Source: Shewanella marina JCM 15074
GTDB taxonomy: Bacteria > Pseudomonadota > Gammaproteobacteria > Enterobacterales > Shewanellaceae
NCBI RefSeq assembly: GCF_000614975.1
Contig: NZ_BALM01000001.1
Location: forward strand, 248,001-312,000
Direction: 5' to 3'
Length of the DNA: 64,000 bases
The translations under genes and the position numbers were made by a program. Within the stretch, counting starts at the first letter, position 1. Each line of letters begins with the position of its first letter. Below are positions 30,465 through 38,501 of the stretch, piece by piece. Below the pieces are notes generated by a model. The model did no database searches. It was not told the origin of the DNA and was given only the letters and a program-made list of their open reading frames with translations.

Positions 30465-30956
30465 ATGCAGCAGGATGCTAAAGGTTTTACATTAATCGAA
30501 CTTGTGTTGGTCATTATTATTTCAGGCATAGTGACGGCATTTATTTCATCGAAATTTATCAATCTCTCCTCTGATGCCCATATTGCAATGGTTAAACAAT
30601 TGCATGCTAAATTAATTGGTCAGACTCGCACATTTCATATTAAACAACAGCTACAAGGAAAACTTGACGGTGCTCAACCTGCGCAAGTTCAAGGGCAATT
30701 GGTTTATAGCGTAAATGGTTATCCTCATGTCAAAAATGAACCTATTGGAGATATGGGGCAGGGCATTGCATATTTACTGGGATTAAATGAACAAGAATAT
30801 GATATTGAACGTTTACCCATTACAGATGCAGATAAAACTCAAATTATTATTTATCCAAAAAATACTCGTCAAAAAGAAAGCTGTTTCATTTCATATACAG
30901 AAGCATTGCAGGAGATGAGTAAACCAACAATCGAAATGGATTATAGTGGCTGTTAG
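30465..30956 (+). CDS. Type IV prepilin-like protein
   Basis: 163 residues. A short leader ends in Lys-Gly before FTLIELVLVIIISGIVTAF, the class of prepilin peptidase site with Glu at +5. It ends in two cysteines (CFISYTEAL...DYSGC), the usual pilin disulfide loop. The mature sequence (KFINLSSDAHIAMVKQLHAKLIGQTR) resembles MSHA pilins. There are no pilus assembly genes nearby, so it relies on a machine elsewhere. Start at ATG 30465 after AAGGAG. Confidence 0.85.
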   Translation: MQQDAKGFTLIELVLVIIISGIVTAFISSKFINLSSDAHIAMVKQLHAKLIGQTRTFHIKQQLQGKLDGAQPAQVQGQLVYSVNGYPHVKNEPIGDMGQGIAYLLGLNEQEYDIERLPITDADKTQIIIYPKNTRQKESCFISYTEALQEMSKPTIEMDYSGC

Positions 30957-31370
30957 TGATTATCGCTAAAATTACTTTAAATAGTTAATTACTACATTAT
31001 TTGGTAATAATAATGCATCTTTATTAAATGTACTCTGTATTTTGATTTTTATAATCATAGAGTTATTAATACTTTTGTTATTTCTTAAAATAACCTGTAA
31101 CTTTCATTGAACTGTGGATTGTTGCTGTATGGTAATAATCTTTTACCTTTCTATCGTATTATCATCTTATCTGATAGGCATATACTTGGCGCCATCTTCT
31201 GGAGACACACTGGTTTCAACGCATTAAAGACTGATCATTTTTAATGGGATGTAATCGCGATGATAAGTGATGAGGCGCTTATGATTGATGAAGTGTGATT
31301 TATGAAGTTAACAATTCTTCTCGTGTATTTTTTATTCGTTTTATCTGTTTTTATGTTTTAAGGAAGACTG
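30957..31370. other. Intergenic region ahead of the gfa gene, with a possible tiny hydrophobic ORF
   Basis: About 415 AT-rich bases. Besides the 19-codon frame at 31302-31361 I see no gene. The promoter of the Gfa gene must lie here; TTGGCGCC near 31185 is conspicuous but not a site I can name. Confidence 0.4.
31302..31361 (+). CDS. Possible 19-residue hydrophobic peptide
   Basis: ATG to TAA encodes MKLTILLVYFLFVLSVFMF, a single membrane helix. Its stop lies at the ribosome site (AAGGAAG) of the Gfa gene, which starts 9 bases later. It could be a leader peptide or a small membrane protein. Ribosome-binding signal upstream (GTGTGA) is weak, so this is tentative. Confidence 0.25.
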   Translation: MKLTILLVYFLFVLSVFMF

Positions 31371-31934
31371 ATGTCTAAAGTATTAATCCATCCTGCTGTT
31401 GATAATGGCGTTAAACCTTCTATCGCTGGTTTTCAAGGTGGAGAACTAAGCTGTCACTGTGCAGATCATAAAGTAACTGTTCGTTTAACTAGCCAAACTG
31501 CTCATAACCACGTATGTGGTTGTTCAAAGTGCTGGAAGCCTGAAGGCGCGTTATTTTCACAAGTTGCTGTCGTTTCTCGTGATAATTTAACAGTAACGGC
31601 TAACGAAGATAAGTTAGTGATTGTTGATACCGCTGCTGCTATCAATCGTTATGCTTGTAAAGAATGTGGCGTACATATGTATGGCCGTATTCCTAACGAA
31701 TCTCACCCATTCTTTGGTCTAGACTTTGTTCATACTGAACTAAGTAAAGAACAAGGTTGGGCTGCTGCTGAGTTCGCTGCATTTGTTTCATCAATAATTG
31801 AAACTGGCACTAACCCTGCTGATATGCCTGCGATTCGTGCTCGCCTAAATGAACTTGGTTTAAAGCCATATGATTGCTTATCTCCAGCATTAATGGATGC
31901 TATTGCAACTCATATTGCTAATCAAGCTAAGTAA
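31371..31934 (+). CDS. Gfa-family (glutathione-dependent formaldehyde-activating-like) zinc protein
   Basis: 187 residues, a single Gfa domain. Metal-site cysteines are all present: Cys-His-Cys in LSCHCADHK, Cys-Gly-Cys-Ser-Lys-Cys in [17 protein letters not shown], and Cys-x-x-Cys in [13 protein letters not shown]. Members of this family bind two zincs; Gfa of Paracoccus was described as adding formaldehyde to glutathione, later disputed. No glutathione-dependent formaldehyde dehydrogenase gene is next to it. RBS AAGGAAG. It is the likely ancestor of the four-domain gene that follows. Confidence 0.88.
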   Translation: MSKVLIHPAVDNGVKPSIAGFQGGELSCHCADHKVTVRLTSQTAHNHVCGCSKCWKPEGALFSQVAVVSRDNLTVTANEDKLVIVDTAAAINRYACKECGVHMYGRIPNESHPFFGLDFVHTELSKEQGWAAAEFAAFVSSIIETGTNPADMPAIRARLNELGLKPYDCLSPALMDAIATHIANQAK

Positions 31935-31999
31935 TCTTTTAGCAATATATTGATTATTTGTCTCGAGTCTTTATTTATTTAGCTAAAGACGTTAAGAAG

Positions 32000-32029
32000 C
32001 CCTTAATCTCATTTGATTAAGGGTTTTTT
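32000..32029 (+). terminator. Terminator of the single-domain gfa gene
   Basis: Stem CCCTTAATC / GATTAAGGG followed by T6. Confidence 0.88.
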
Positions 32030-32112
32030 ATTGAATGATGTTACGCCTAGCAATAGCAGCATCTTTTGGGGATATATGCCTATTCCCACTCCATGACCTA
32101 CTGATATAAATT

Positions 32113-34359
32113 ATGATTTCAACTCTATTAAATTTCTTTAAAAGAAACAAAGCACCAAGTGTGCTGTTACATCCTGCAATTGATTTTGGTATGAAACCAG
32201 CTGCTGTTGGCTTTCAAGGTGGTGTATTAAGTTGCCACTGTCGTGATCATCAAGTCAAAGTACAATTAACAGGGCAAACTGCACACAACCATGTTTGTGG
32301 TTGTTCTAAGTGCTGGAAACCTGAAGGCGCACTATTTTCGCAAGTGGCCGTTATTTCACGTAATAATGTCAAAGTTATTGCGAACGAATCAAAATTAACC
32401 GTGGTTGATGGTAAAGCTACAATCAACCGTTACGCATGTCGTCAATGTGGCGTACATATGTATGGCCGTATTCATAATGAAGCACATCCATTTTTCGGTT
32501 TAGACTTTGTTCATACCGAACTGAGTGATAAATCGGGCTGGGCGCCAGCACAATTTGCAGCATTCGTTTCATCAATTATTGAAACCGGTACAAATCCTGC
32601 TGATATGGCGGCAATCCGTGAGCGTTTGCTTGAGCTTGGTTTAGAGCCATATGATTGTCTTTCTGAAGATTTGATGGATGCCATTGCAACGCATGTGGCG
32701 AATAGCAAAGTAAAAATCCATCCCGCAGTCGATAATGGCGTTAAGCCGGCCATCACTGGCTTTAATGGTGGTGAGCTTGCATGTCATTGCCAGAGTAATA
32801 AAGTCAAAGTACAGCTAACTGCACAAACCGCGCATAATCATGTTTGTGGCTGCTCAAAGTGTTGGAAGCCTGAAGGTGCATTGTTTTCACAAGTTGCTGT
32901 TATCTCACGTGACAATGTCAAAGTGACCGCAAATGAAAACAAGCTAGCTGTTGTTGACAGTGCTGCAGCAATTAATCGATATGCATGTAAAGAGTGTGGT
33001 GTGCATATGTATGGCCGCATTCATAACGAAGCGCATCCATTTTTCGGTTTAGACTTTGTTCATACAGAATTAAGTGATAAATCCGGTTGGGCACCAGCAC
33101 AATTTGCAGCGTTTGTTTCATCAATTATTGAAACGGGTACAAATCCTGCTGATATGGCGGCAATCCGCGAACGTTTGCTTGAGCTTGGTTTAGAACCATA
33201 TGACAGCCTCTCTGAAGACTTGATGGATGCTATTGCTACTCATGTTGCCAATGCAAAAGTAAAAATTCACCCGGCAGTTGATCATGGTATTGAGCCTGCA
33301 TCACCTGATTTTAATGGTGGTGAGTTACAGTGTCACTGTAATAAAAATCGCGTCAAAGTAAAACTGAATGGTCAAACAGCACATAACCATGTTTGTGGTT
33401 GTTCAAAGTGTTGGAAACCTGAAGGCGCGCTATTTTCACAAGTTGCCGTTATTGGGCGTGAAAATTTAACCGTCACAGCGAATAACAATAAATTGCAAGT
33501 CGTTGACGATAGTGCTGCTATCCATCGTTATGCTTGTAAGAAATGTGGTGTTCATATGTATGGCCGCATTCATAATGAGGCACATCCATTTTTCGGTTTA
33601 GACTTTGTGCATACTGAACTAAGTAATAAGAAAGGGTGGGCGCCAGCACAATTTGCAGCATTCGTTTCATCAATAATTGAAACCGGCACTAATCCTGCTG
33701 ATATGGCGGCAATCCGTGAGCGTTTACTTGAGCTTGGTTTAGAACCATATGATTGTCTTTCTGAAGACTTGATGGATGCTATTGCGACACATGTGGCGAG
33801 TAGTAAAGTAAAAATCCATCCAGCAGTCGATAATGGCGTTAAGCCGGCCATCACTGGCTTTAATGGTGGTGAGCTTGCATGTCATTGCCAGAGTAATAAA
33901 GTCAAAGTACAGCTAACTGCACAAACCTCGCATAATCATGTTTGTGGCTGCTCAAAGTGTTGGAAGCCTGAAGGTGCATTGTTTTCACAAGTTGCTGTTA
34001 TCTCACGTGACAATGTCAAAGTGACCGCAAATGAAAACAAGCTAGCTGTTGTTGATAGTGCTGCTGCAATTAACCGATATGCATGTAAGGAATGTGGCGT
34101 ACATATGTATGGTCGCATTCATAATGAGGCACATCCATTTTTCGGTTTAGACTTTGTTCATACTGAACTGAGCGATAAGGGCGGTTGGGCACCTGCACAA
34201 TTTGCAGCGTTTGTTTCATCAATCATTGAAACAGGCACTAATCCTGCTGATATGGCTGCAATCCGCGAGCGTTTGCTTGAGCTTGGTTTAGAGCCGTATG
34301 ATTGTCTTTCTGCGGATTTAATGGATGCTATAGCGGCACATGTAGCTAAGCAATCTTAA
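32113..34359 (+). CDS. Protein of four tandem Gfa domains
   Basis: 748 residues made of four complete Gfa units, starting at about residues 17, 199, 382 and 565, each ~183 residues long. A short unrelated start ([16 protein letters not shown]) precedes them. All four units keep the full zinc ligand set: Cys-His-Cys, [13 protein letters not shown] and [13 protein letters not shown]. Units 2 and 4 are nearly identical, also at DNA level. Known family members are mostly single-domain, about 130-190 residues, so this is a strong departure. No obvious ribosome site; the gene begins 178 bases after the single-domain copy and after its terminator, so it likely has its own promoter. Confidence 0.9.
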   Translation: MISTLLNFFKRNKAPSVLLHPAIDFGMKPAAVGFQGGVLSCHCRDHQVKVQLTGQTAHNHVCGCSKCWKPEGALFSQVAVISRNNVKVIANESKLTVVDGKATINRYACRQCGVHMYGRIHNEAHPFFGLDFVHTELSDKSGWAPAQFAAFVSSIIETGTNPADMAAIRERLLELGLEPYDCLSEDLMDAIATHVANSKVKIHPAVDNGVKPAITGFNGGELACHCQSNKVKVQLTAQTAHNHVCGCSKCWKPEGALFSQVAVISRDNVKVTANENKLAVVDSAAAINRYACKECGVHMYGRIHNEAHPFFGLDFVHTELSDKSGWAPAQFAAFVSSIIETGTNPADMAAIRERLLELGLEPYDSLSEDLMDAIATHVANAKVKIHPAVDHGIEPASPDFNGGELQCHCNKNRVKVKLNGQTAHNHVCGCSKCWKPEGALFSQVAVIGRENLTVTANNNKLQVVDDSAAIHRYACKKCGVHMYGRIHNEAHPFFGLDFVHTELSNKKGWAPAQFAAFVSSIIETGTNPADMAAIRERLLELGLEPYDCLSEDLMDAIATHVASSKVKIHPAVDNGVKPAITGFNGGELACHCQSNKVKVQLTAQTSHNHVCGCSKCWKPEGALFSQVAVISRDNVKVTANENKLAVVDSAAAINRYACKECGVHMYGRIHNEAHPFFGLDFVHTELSDKGGWAPAQFAAFVSSIIETGTNPADMAAIRERLLELGLEPYDCLSADLMDAIAAHVAKQS
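32707..34355 (+). repeat. Tandem 549-bp repeats (Gfa units 2, 3 and 4)
   Basis: Unit starts at about 32707, 33256 and 33805, with a fixed 549-bp period (183 codons). Each starts with GTAAAAAT(C/T)CA(T/C)CC. Over the first ~280 bases units 2 and 4 differ at only about four positions, while unit 3 is clearly more diverged. Unit 1 (from about 32158) is also a diverged copy. Confidence 0.9.
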
Positions 34360-34378
34360 TCGTCATTTTAAGTTAGAT

Positions 34379-34407
34379 AGCCTCCAATTTATTGGGGGCT
34401 TTTTTTA
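34379..34407 (+). terminator. Terminator of the four-domain gfa gene
   Basis: Stem AGCCTCCAA / TTGGGGGCT (one mismatch) followed by T7. Confidence 0.8.
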
Positions 34408-34438
34408 TCGCTAAATATTAGTAACAATAAGGTTTTAA

Positions 34439-34717
34439 TTGAGTAGAGAGTCTAAAGTGAGATCGTTTATTTTTGCCGTTTTATTTGCGTTAATTTGGGT
34501 CGCTGTTGTTAATTTAACCGGTATGCCATCTGGCATGCCGTTAACTGAATATATTGTGAGTTTGCTTGACCCTGTTAGTGCTGTGGGAGGTCTATCATTT
34601 AGTTTAGCTTGGGGATTAGGCGTGCCAGAAACGATTGCAATTGGTTTGGGCTGGCTATCTCTGTTTATTGCTGCTGCGATTGGTGCTTGGTTTGGTAAAA
34701 AACAAGCTAATAACTAA
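34439..34717 (+). CDS. Small two- or three-helix membrane protein, unknown
   Basis: About 92 residues from a TTG at 34439 (a GTG at 34457 is an alternative). Hydrophobic segments: SFIFAVLFALIWVAVVNLTG, AVGGLSFSLAWGLGV, and IGLGWLSLFIAAAIGAWFG, ending in GKKQANN. I do not recognise a family. RBS AATAAGG lies just upstream. Confidence 0.55.
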   Translation: MSRESKVRSFIFAVLFALIWVAVVNLTGMPSGMPLTEYIVSLLDPVSAVGGLSFSLAWGLGVPETIAIGLGWLSLFIAAAIGAWFGKKQANN

Positions 34718-34890
34718 GGTTGTTATAGTGTATTGATTTGTTGGCTAAGTTTACTTTTTTAATACAACTTGCCGTTGAATATATTGGTATCGCTTGTGCA
34801 TTGTGAGAACGGAGAGTATGGAGTGATCAATTTGTTAACCTTTTAACCTAATGCTAAAATTTAATAACCTAGTTATTATCTTGGCAACAT

Positions 34891-35403
34891 ATGAAGCAGA
34901 AAGGTTTTACCCTTATTGAGCTGGTTATCGTGATCATTATTGTTGGGATCTTAGCCGTGATTGCTATCCCTAAGTTTGTTAACTTGCAAAAAGATGCTCG
35001 TATTGCAGATTTAAAGGGAATAGAAGCGAGTTTAAAATCAGCTAATTCGTTAGTGTATAACAAAGCATCATTAAAAGGTTTGGCAGGATTAGAGTACGGC
35101 AATTATCATAATGATTACGATAATTGGTTAATTATTGATGGTAAGAAAATAAGCCTTCATTACGGATATGTGTTAGGAACTGCATGGAATGTTGGAGGCA
35201 TCTTAAATGTGAGTAAAAAGGATTGGAATATCAGAAGTACTGGTGGAGTATTTGCCACGGCTTATCTTACCCCAAAGTCCGCTCCAGCATTTGAGTCTAC
35301 AAACGTTTCAGATATTGAAGCTTCGCAATGTTATTTAGCGTATGGATTTAATAAAATGAATTTTGAAGTTCCAGTTTATTCGTTAGTGACTAATGGCTGC
35401 TAA
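34891..35403 (+). CDS. Type IV (MSHA-like) prepilin
   Basis: 170 residues. Leader MKQKG, then FTLIELVIVIIIVGILAVIA with Glu at +5; followed by PKFVNLQKDARIADLKGIEASLKSAN, the MSHA-pilin helix pattern. Two C-terminal cysteines (SQCYLAYG, VTNGC) form the likely disulfide. No assembly genes nearby. Terminator follows. Confidence 0.88.
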   Translation: MKQKGFTLIELVIVIIIVGILAVIAIPKFVNLQKDARIADLKGIEASLKSANSLVYNKASLKGLAGLEYGNYHNDYDNWLIIDGKKISLHYGYVLGTAWNVGGILNVSKKDWNIRSTGGVFATAYLTPKSAPAFESTNVSDIEASQCYLAYGFNKMNFEVPVYSLVTNGC

Positions 35404-35424
35404 ATCGATGTACATACGTAAATT

Positions 35425-35449
35425 AAATGCGCTCAATGAGCGCATTTTT
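35425..35449. terminator. Bidirectional terminator
   Basis: Stem AAATGCGCTCA / TGAGCGCATTT directly abutting, followed by TT, between convergent genes. Confidence 0.85.
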
Positions 35450-35459
35450 CATTTATAAG

Positions 35460-35927
35460 CTAGATTCTATCCCAAGCTTGACGCCAATGCTGGCTATCAC
35501 CAGGTGCGTAAGCTTTTAGTTCACACCAAGGTGTTTGTGGCCAATCTTTACAGCGATAAATACGGCCGTTTTTGGCCGTGACCTTATCACCCGCTTGATA
35601 CTTAATACCTGCACGATAGCGTGGCGCTTTAAAATGAGGTAATAGTTCAGGCTTGGAATTATTAGTTGTGAGCTTGATTAATTTCCATGGGCCATGTTCA
35701 TGATCAAATTGTGGTCGCTCACCTTGAGTCCACCACTTTGCCCGCCATAGACGCCCTAAATAGCGTGCAGTATCGCCTTTTTCATAGATGGTTTGCTTAT
35801 CCCATTTAGCCAAACCAGATGGACGTTCGCTTGGCAGTGTTGTTGGCGTATTGGCGGAGACAGGAGCGGTAAAGGTGATGCTACCAAGTGATATAAGCAG
35901 CAGCCCCGTCAGAGAAAATTTATGCAT
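35460..35927 (-). CDS. Exported protein with two CBM5/12-type chitin-binding modules
   Basis: 155 residues. Signal peptide (FSLTGLLLISLGSITFTAPVSA). Two modules follow: WDKQTIYEKGDTARYLGRLW with AKWWTQGERPQ, and YRAGIKYQAGDKVTAKNGRI with CKDWPQTPW. These match the aromatic platform pattern (Trp-x-Gly-Asp-x-Val ... Trp-Trp-Thr-x-Gly) of CBM5/12 modules. No catalytic domain, so it is probably a stand-alone binding protein or an accessory of a chitinase system elsewhere. Confidence 0.8.
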   Translation of the reverse strand: MHKFSLTGLLLISLGSITFTAPVSANTPTTLPSERPSGLAKWDKQTIYEKGDTARYLGRLWRAKWWTQGERPQFDHEHGPWKLIKLTTNNSKPELLPHFKAPRYRAGIKYQAGDKVTAKNGRIYRCKDWPQTPWCELKAYAPGDSQHWRQAWDRI

Positions 35928-36013
35928 AAAAGTGAAAATAGTGAATGGTATTATGCGCAGATCATCTCAGTATTGAATTAAGACAATCTTAAATACAGCA
36001 GTGATGGATTGAG

Positions 36014-36622
36014 TTATTGCTCGTCACGTAAAATTTGTACTACATATCGCATCACTTGCTTAGAGTAAATCAGAGCTGTGTGACTTAAATGAAACACTTT
36101 ATGCTGAGTCATACCTGTTAGCTTTGTTTCATTTAATAACACGGTACCATCAGACGCACTATCTTTATGGATAAGTGGCATTATCCCTAAAGCGAAATCA
36201 CCTGCAATACTATAGAGCTTGGCAGCAAAGGGCCAAGTTTGGTGGTAGGGGAGTAAGTAATCAACACTATTATTAAGTAATCGTTGAAGGCCCCGTTCCT
36301 GTATCTGTTTAGCTATATTTGAGCCTTGATGCGGCGTGCCAAGTGTGATGACCTTATTGATAAATTGTGATTGATGACTATCGGCCTCAAGGTATGCTCT
36401 GGCAACTAAGCCTCCCATGGAATGACACACAAATACACTGGGTTGTTCATCAATAAAAGCATCTATTGTTGCAAAAATTTGTTCTTTATTGGGATTGAGA
36501 GTGTTGTAACTCAGATTTAAGACTTCAAATCCTTGTCGCTCAATGTATTTTGCTAATGGCCACATCACTAAGCCCGACATATATAAACCATGCAGAATAA
36601 TCACTTTTTGGGTGGCGGACAT
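36014..36622 (-). CDS. Alpha/beta hydrolase (lipase/PGAP1-like)
   Basis: 202 residues, no signal peptide. VIILHGLYMSGLVMW carries the oxyanion loop, and VFVCHSMGGLVARAYLE holds the nucleophile Ser in Gly-x-Ser-x-Gly style (Cys-His-Ser-Met-Gly-Gly). Catalytic Asp is likely in SDGTVLLNE and His in FHLSHTALIYS. Acts on an ester substrate that cannot be predicted. A small cytoplasmic esterase. Confidence 0.85.
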   Translation of the reverse strand: MSATQKVIILHGLYMSGLVMWPLAKYIERQGFEVLNLSYNTLNPNKEQIFATIDAFIDEQPSVFVCHSMGGLVARAYLEADSHQSQFINKVITLGTPHQGSNIAKQIQERGLQRLLNNSVDYLLPYHQTWPFAAKLYSIAGDFALGIMPLIHKDSASDGTVLLNETKLTGMTQHKVFHLSHTALIYSKQVMRYVVQILRDEQ

Positions 36623-36821
36623 TGTTATTCCTTGATGTTGCTATAGAGCGCTTATGTTATTGATTTAATTTAACAGTACCGAAGTAATTTTTAAATATGT
36701 GATTTGCTTTATATCGATAGCTTAGCTGTTTGGTGAAGAAAATATTTATTAACCAAATCTAAGTTGATTTATTTTACTATTGTTGAAATGCTTGGTTGTG
36801 ATGGTAGAGGGATAGCGTGGA

Positions 36822-36840
36822 GGGGCTAATAATTAGCCCC
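36822..36840 (-). terminator. Hairpin after the MarR gene
   Basis: GGGGCTAATAATTAGCCCC is a perfect palindromic stem 10 bases after the MarR stop. It has no T run on the transcribed side, so termination is uncertain. Confidence 0.4.
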
Positions 36841-36850
36841 GTTATTGGTT

Positions 36851-37273
36851 TTAAAACTCGCGGTTAATAAGTGTCATAGATTCAATCAATATTGCAGCGT
36901 TCTTTGGTTCAATATTGCGCGTAAGCTCTTTAACTAAAGCAAGATGTAATTCATTATGATGCTTATGTAATGCCAGACCCGTTTCAGTCAAGTCGACCAC
37001 AATTGCACGGCGATCATCATCTTGTGTTGAACGAGTCAGTAACTTTGCTTTTACCAGTTTTTCCACTTGCACGGTTAATGTTCCCGTGGTGATCCCGAGC
37101 TTTTCAGCTAGTTCTTTCATGCGCATTGCACCATGACAACCAAGTACTTCAATGGTATGGATCTGTGCTAATGAATAGCCAGTTTCTTTAACGACCGAAT
37201 GTTCCCATGACGATAACTTATCGTAAAATTCTACCAATAGTTGGTTGAGTTGTTTTAGCTGTTGGATATTCAT
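36851..37273 (-). CDS. MarR-family transcriptional regulator
   Basis: 140 residues with a winged helix: LAQIHTIEVLGCHGAMRMKELAEKLGITTGTLTVQVEKLVKAKLLTR then DDRRAIVVDLTETG, the MarR wing signature Asp-x-Arg. It overlaps the upstream cation-efflux gene by 4 bases, so the two form one operon. It probably senses the metal or stress that calls for the pump, which is inference. Confidence 0.88.
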   Translation of the reverse strand: MNIQQLKQLNQLLVEFYDKLSSWEHSVVKETGYSLAQIHTIEVLGCHGAMRMKELAEKLGITTGTLTVQVEKLVKAKLLTRSTQDDDRRAIVVDLTETGLALHKHHNELHLALVKELTRNIEPKNAAILIESMTLINREF

Positions 37274-38301
37274 TGAGCTTTATTGAGTTCAATTGTCAGA
37301 TGATTAATTTTATCAAATTTTTCTAGTTGATGTTTATAGTCTGCTACAGTTTTATTTGACGGCGCTAATATACTGATGGCAGCGGAGTAATGATCGGCAC
37401 TTATGCGCCAAATATGTAGGTCAATGACTTTGCTACCATCTTGTTCAAGCTGTTGGATAACTCGTTGTTTATAATCTTCGTTGATACTGGCATCGAGCAA
37501 GATTGGGCTGGTTTGTTGCATTAAACCAATGGACCATTTTGTGATAACAATGGCGCCGACAATTCCCATGACTGCATCTAGCCAAGTCCAGCCTAAATAT
37601 TTGCCAATGATTAATGCGAATATCGCTAATAATGAGGTAAGAGCATCGGCTAGAACATGTAAATAAGCCGCTTTTAAGTTGTGATCTTGATGTGGTTTAT
37701 CATGCTGTTCATGTTCATGTTCATGTTCATGTTCATGTTCATGTTCATGTTCATGTTCATGTTCATGTTCATGTTCATGTTCATGTTCATGTTCATGTTC
37801 ATGTTCATGATGCTCATGGCTGTGGTGGTGACCATGATTATGCAGGAGCAACATGCTGACTAAGTTTACGATTAAACCAATAATAGCGACTAAGATGGCT
37901 TCATTAAATTGAATTTGATCTGGATTAACTAACCGATGGATTGATTCAATTGCCATCATAATGGCGACAATACCAAGTGCAATGGCACTAGTGTAGCCAC
38001 CTAATACACTGACTTTACCTGTCCCAAATGAGAATTGTGGGTTAAATCGGTGCTTTTTAGCATACCAATAAGCAAACAGAGTAATACTAAAAGCGGCTGC
38101 GTGGGTTCCCATATGCCAGCCATCTGCCAATAAGGCCATTGAGCCATAAATCGTACCCGCTGTAATTTCTACAATCATCATGACGATGGTTAATATTAAG
38201 ACATAGAGAGTGCGTTGTTCACCTTGATGTTGGTGACGATTAAAATTGTGCTGATGACTTAAATGTAACGCTGATGAGCTACGATGAGTTGATTCTTGCA
38301 T
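37270..38301 (-). CDS. Cation diffusion facilitator (DmeF-like) with His-Glu tract
   Basis: 343 residues, six membrane helices. LLADGWHMGTHAAAFSITLFAYW holds the transport-site Asp/His pair (His-x-x-x-Asp type), repeated as AAYLHVLADALTSLLAIFAL. Between helices 4 and 5 lies an unusual run of about 17 His-Glu dipeptides, far longer than the usual loop. The C-terminal cytoplasmic domain follows. Such carriers export Co, Ni or Zn in exchange for protons; DmeF homologues prefer cobalt. Upstream in an operon with MarR. Confidence 0.9.
   Translation of the reverse strand: MQESTHRSSSALHLSHQHNFNRHQHQGEQRTLYVLILTIVMMIVEITAGTIYGSMALLADGWHMGTHAAAFSITLFAYWYAKKHRFNPQFSFGTGKVSVLGGYTSAIALGIVAIMMAIESIHRLVNPDQIQFNEAILVAIIGLIVNLVSMLLLHNHGHHHSHEHHEHEHEHEHEHEHEHEHEHEHEHEHEHEHEHEHEQHDKPHQDHNLKAAYLHVLADALTSLLAIFALIIGKYLGWTWLDAVMGIVGAIVITKWSIGLMQQTSPILLDASINEDYKQRVIQQLEQDGSKVIDLHIWRISADHYSAAISILAPSNKTVADYKHQLEKFDKINHLTIELNKAQ
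37707..37808 (-). repeat. 17 tandem copies of a 6-bp unit coding for His-Glu
   Basis: On the plus strand the unit is GTTCAT, repeated for 102 bases without change. It codes for (Glu-His)n in the metal-binding loop of the efflux pump. Six-base unit length means copy changes keep the frame. Prone to slippage, and hard to assemble correctly. Confidence 0.95.
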
Positions 38302-38501
38302 ATTGTTTGATTATCAAAATATTTGATGATCATGTTATTTGAACATCAAGAATGATGTCAATCTATAAATTTAATACGGTAAGGAAGATGGGCTAGTGAT
38401 ATAACCGACTGCCTTCTTATATTTGCTATAGACCACAAGGCAGTGGTGAGTGAGATAACTTGTATCAGCTATGTCTAATTAAAATTGAACACATTTAATT
38501 A

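Noticed and set aside
32707..34355. Gfa repeats as an assembly duplication
   Set aside because: Units 1 and 3 differ clearly from the others and all keep one frame, which an artefact would not produce. Long-read checking is still listed as a test for unit 4.
37707..37808. Possible CRISPR-like array
   Set aside because: Units are 6 bases with no spacers and code in frame for His-Glu, so this is a coding microsatellite.
37681..37863. Plus-strand frame made of Met-Phe repeats
   Set aside because: It is the antisense of the His-Glu repeat in the efflux gene; no ribosome site or homologous protein is recognised.
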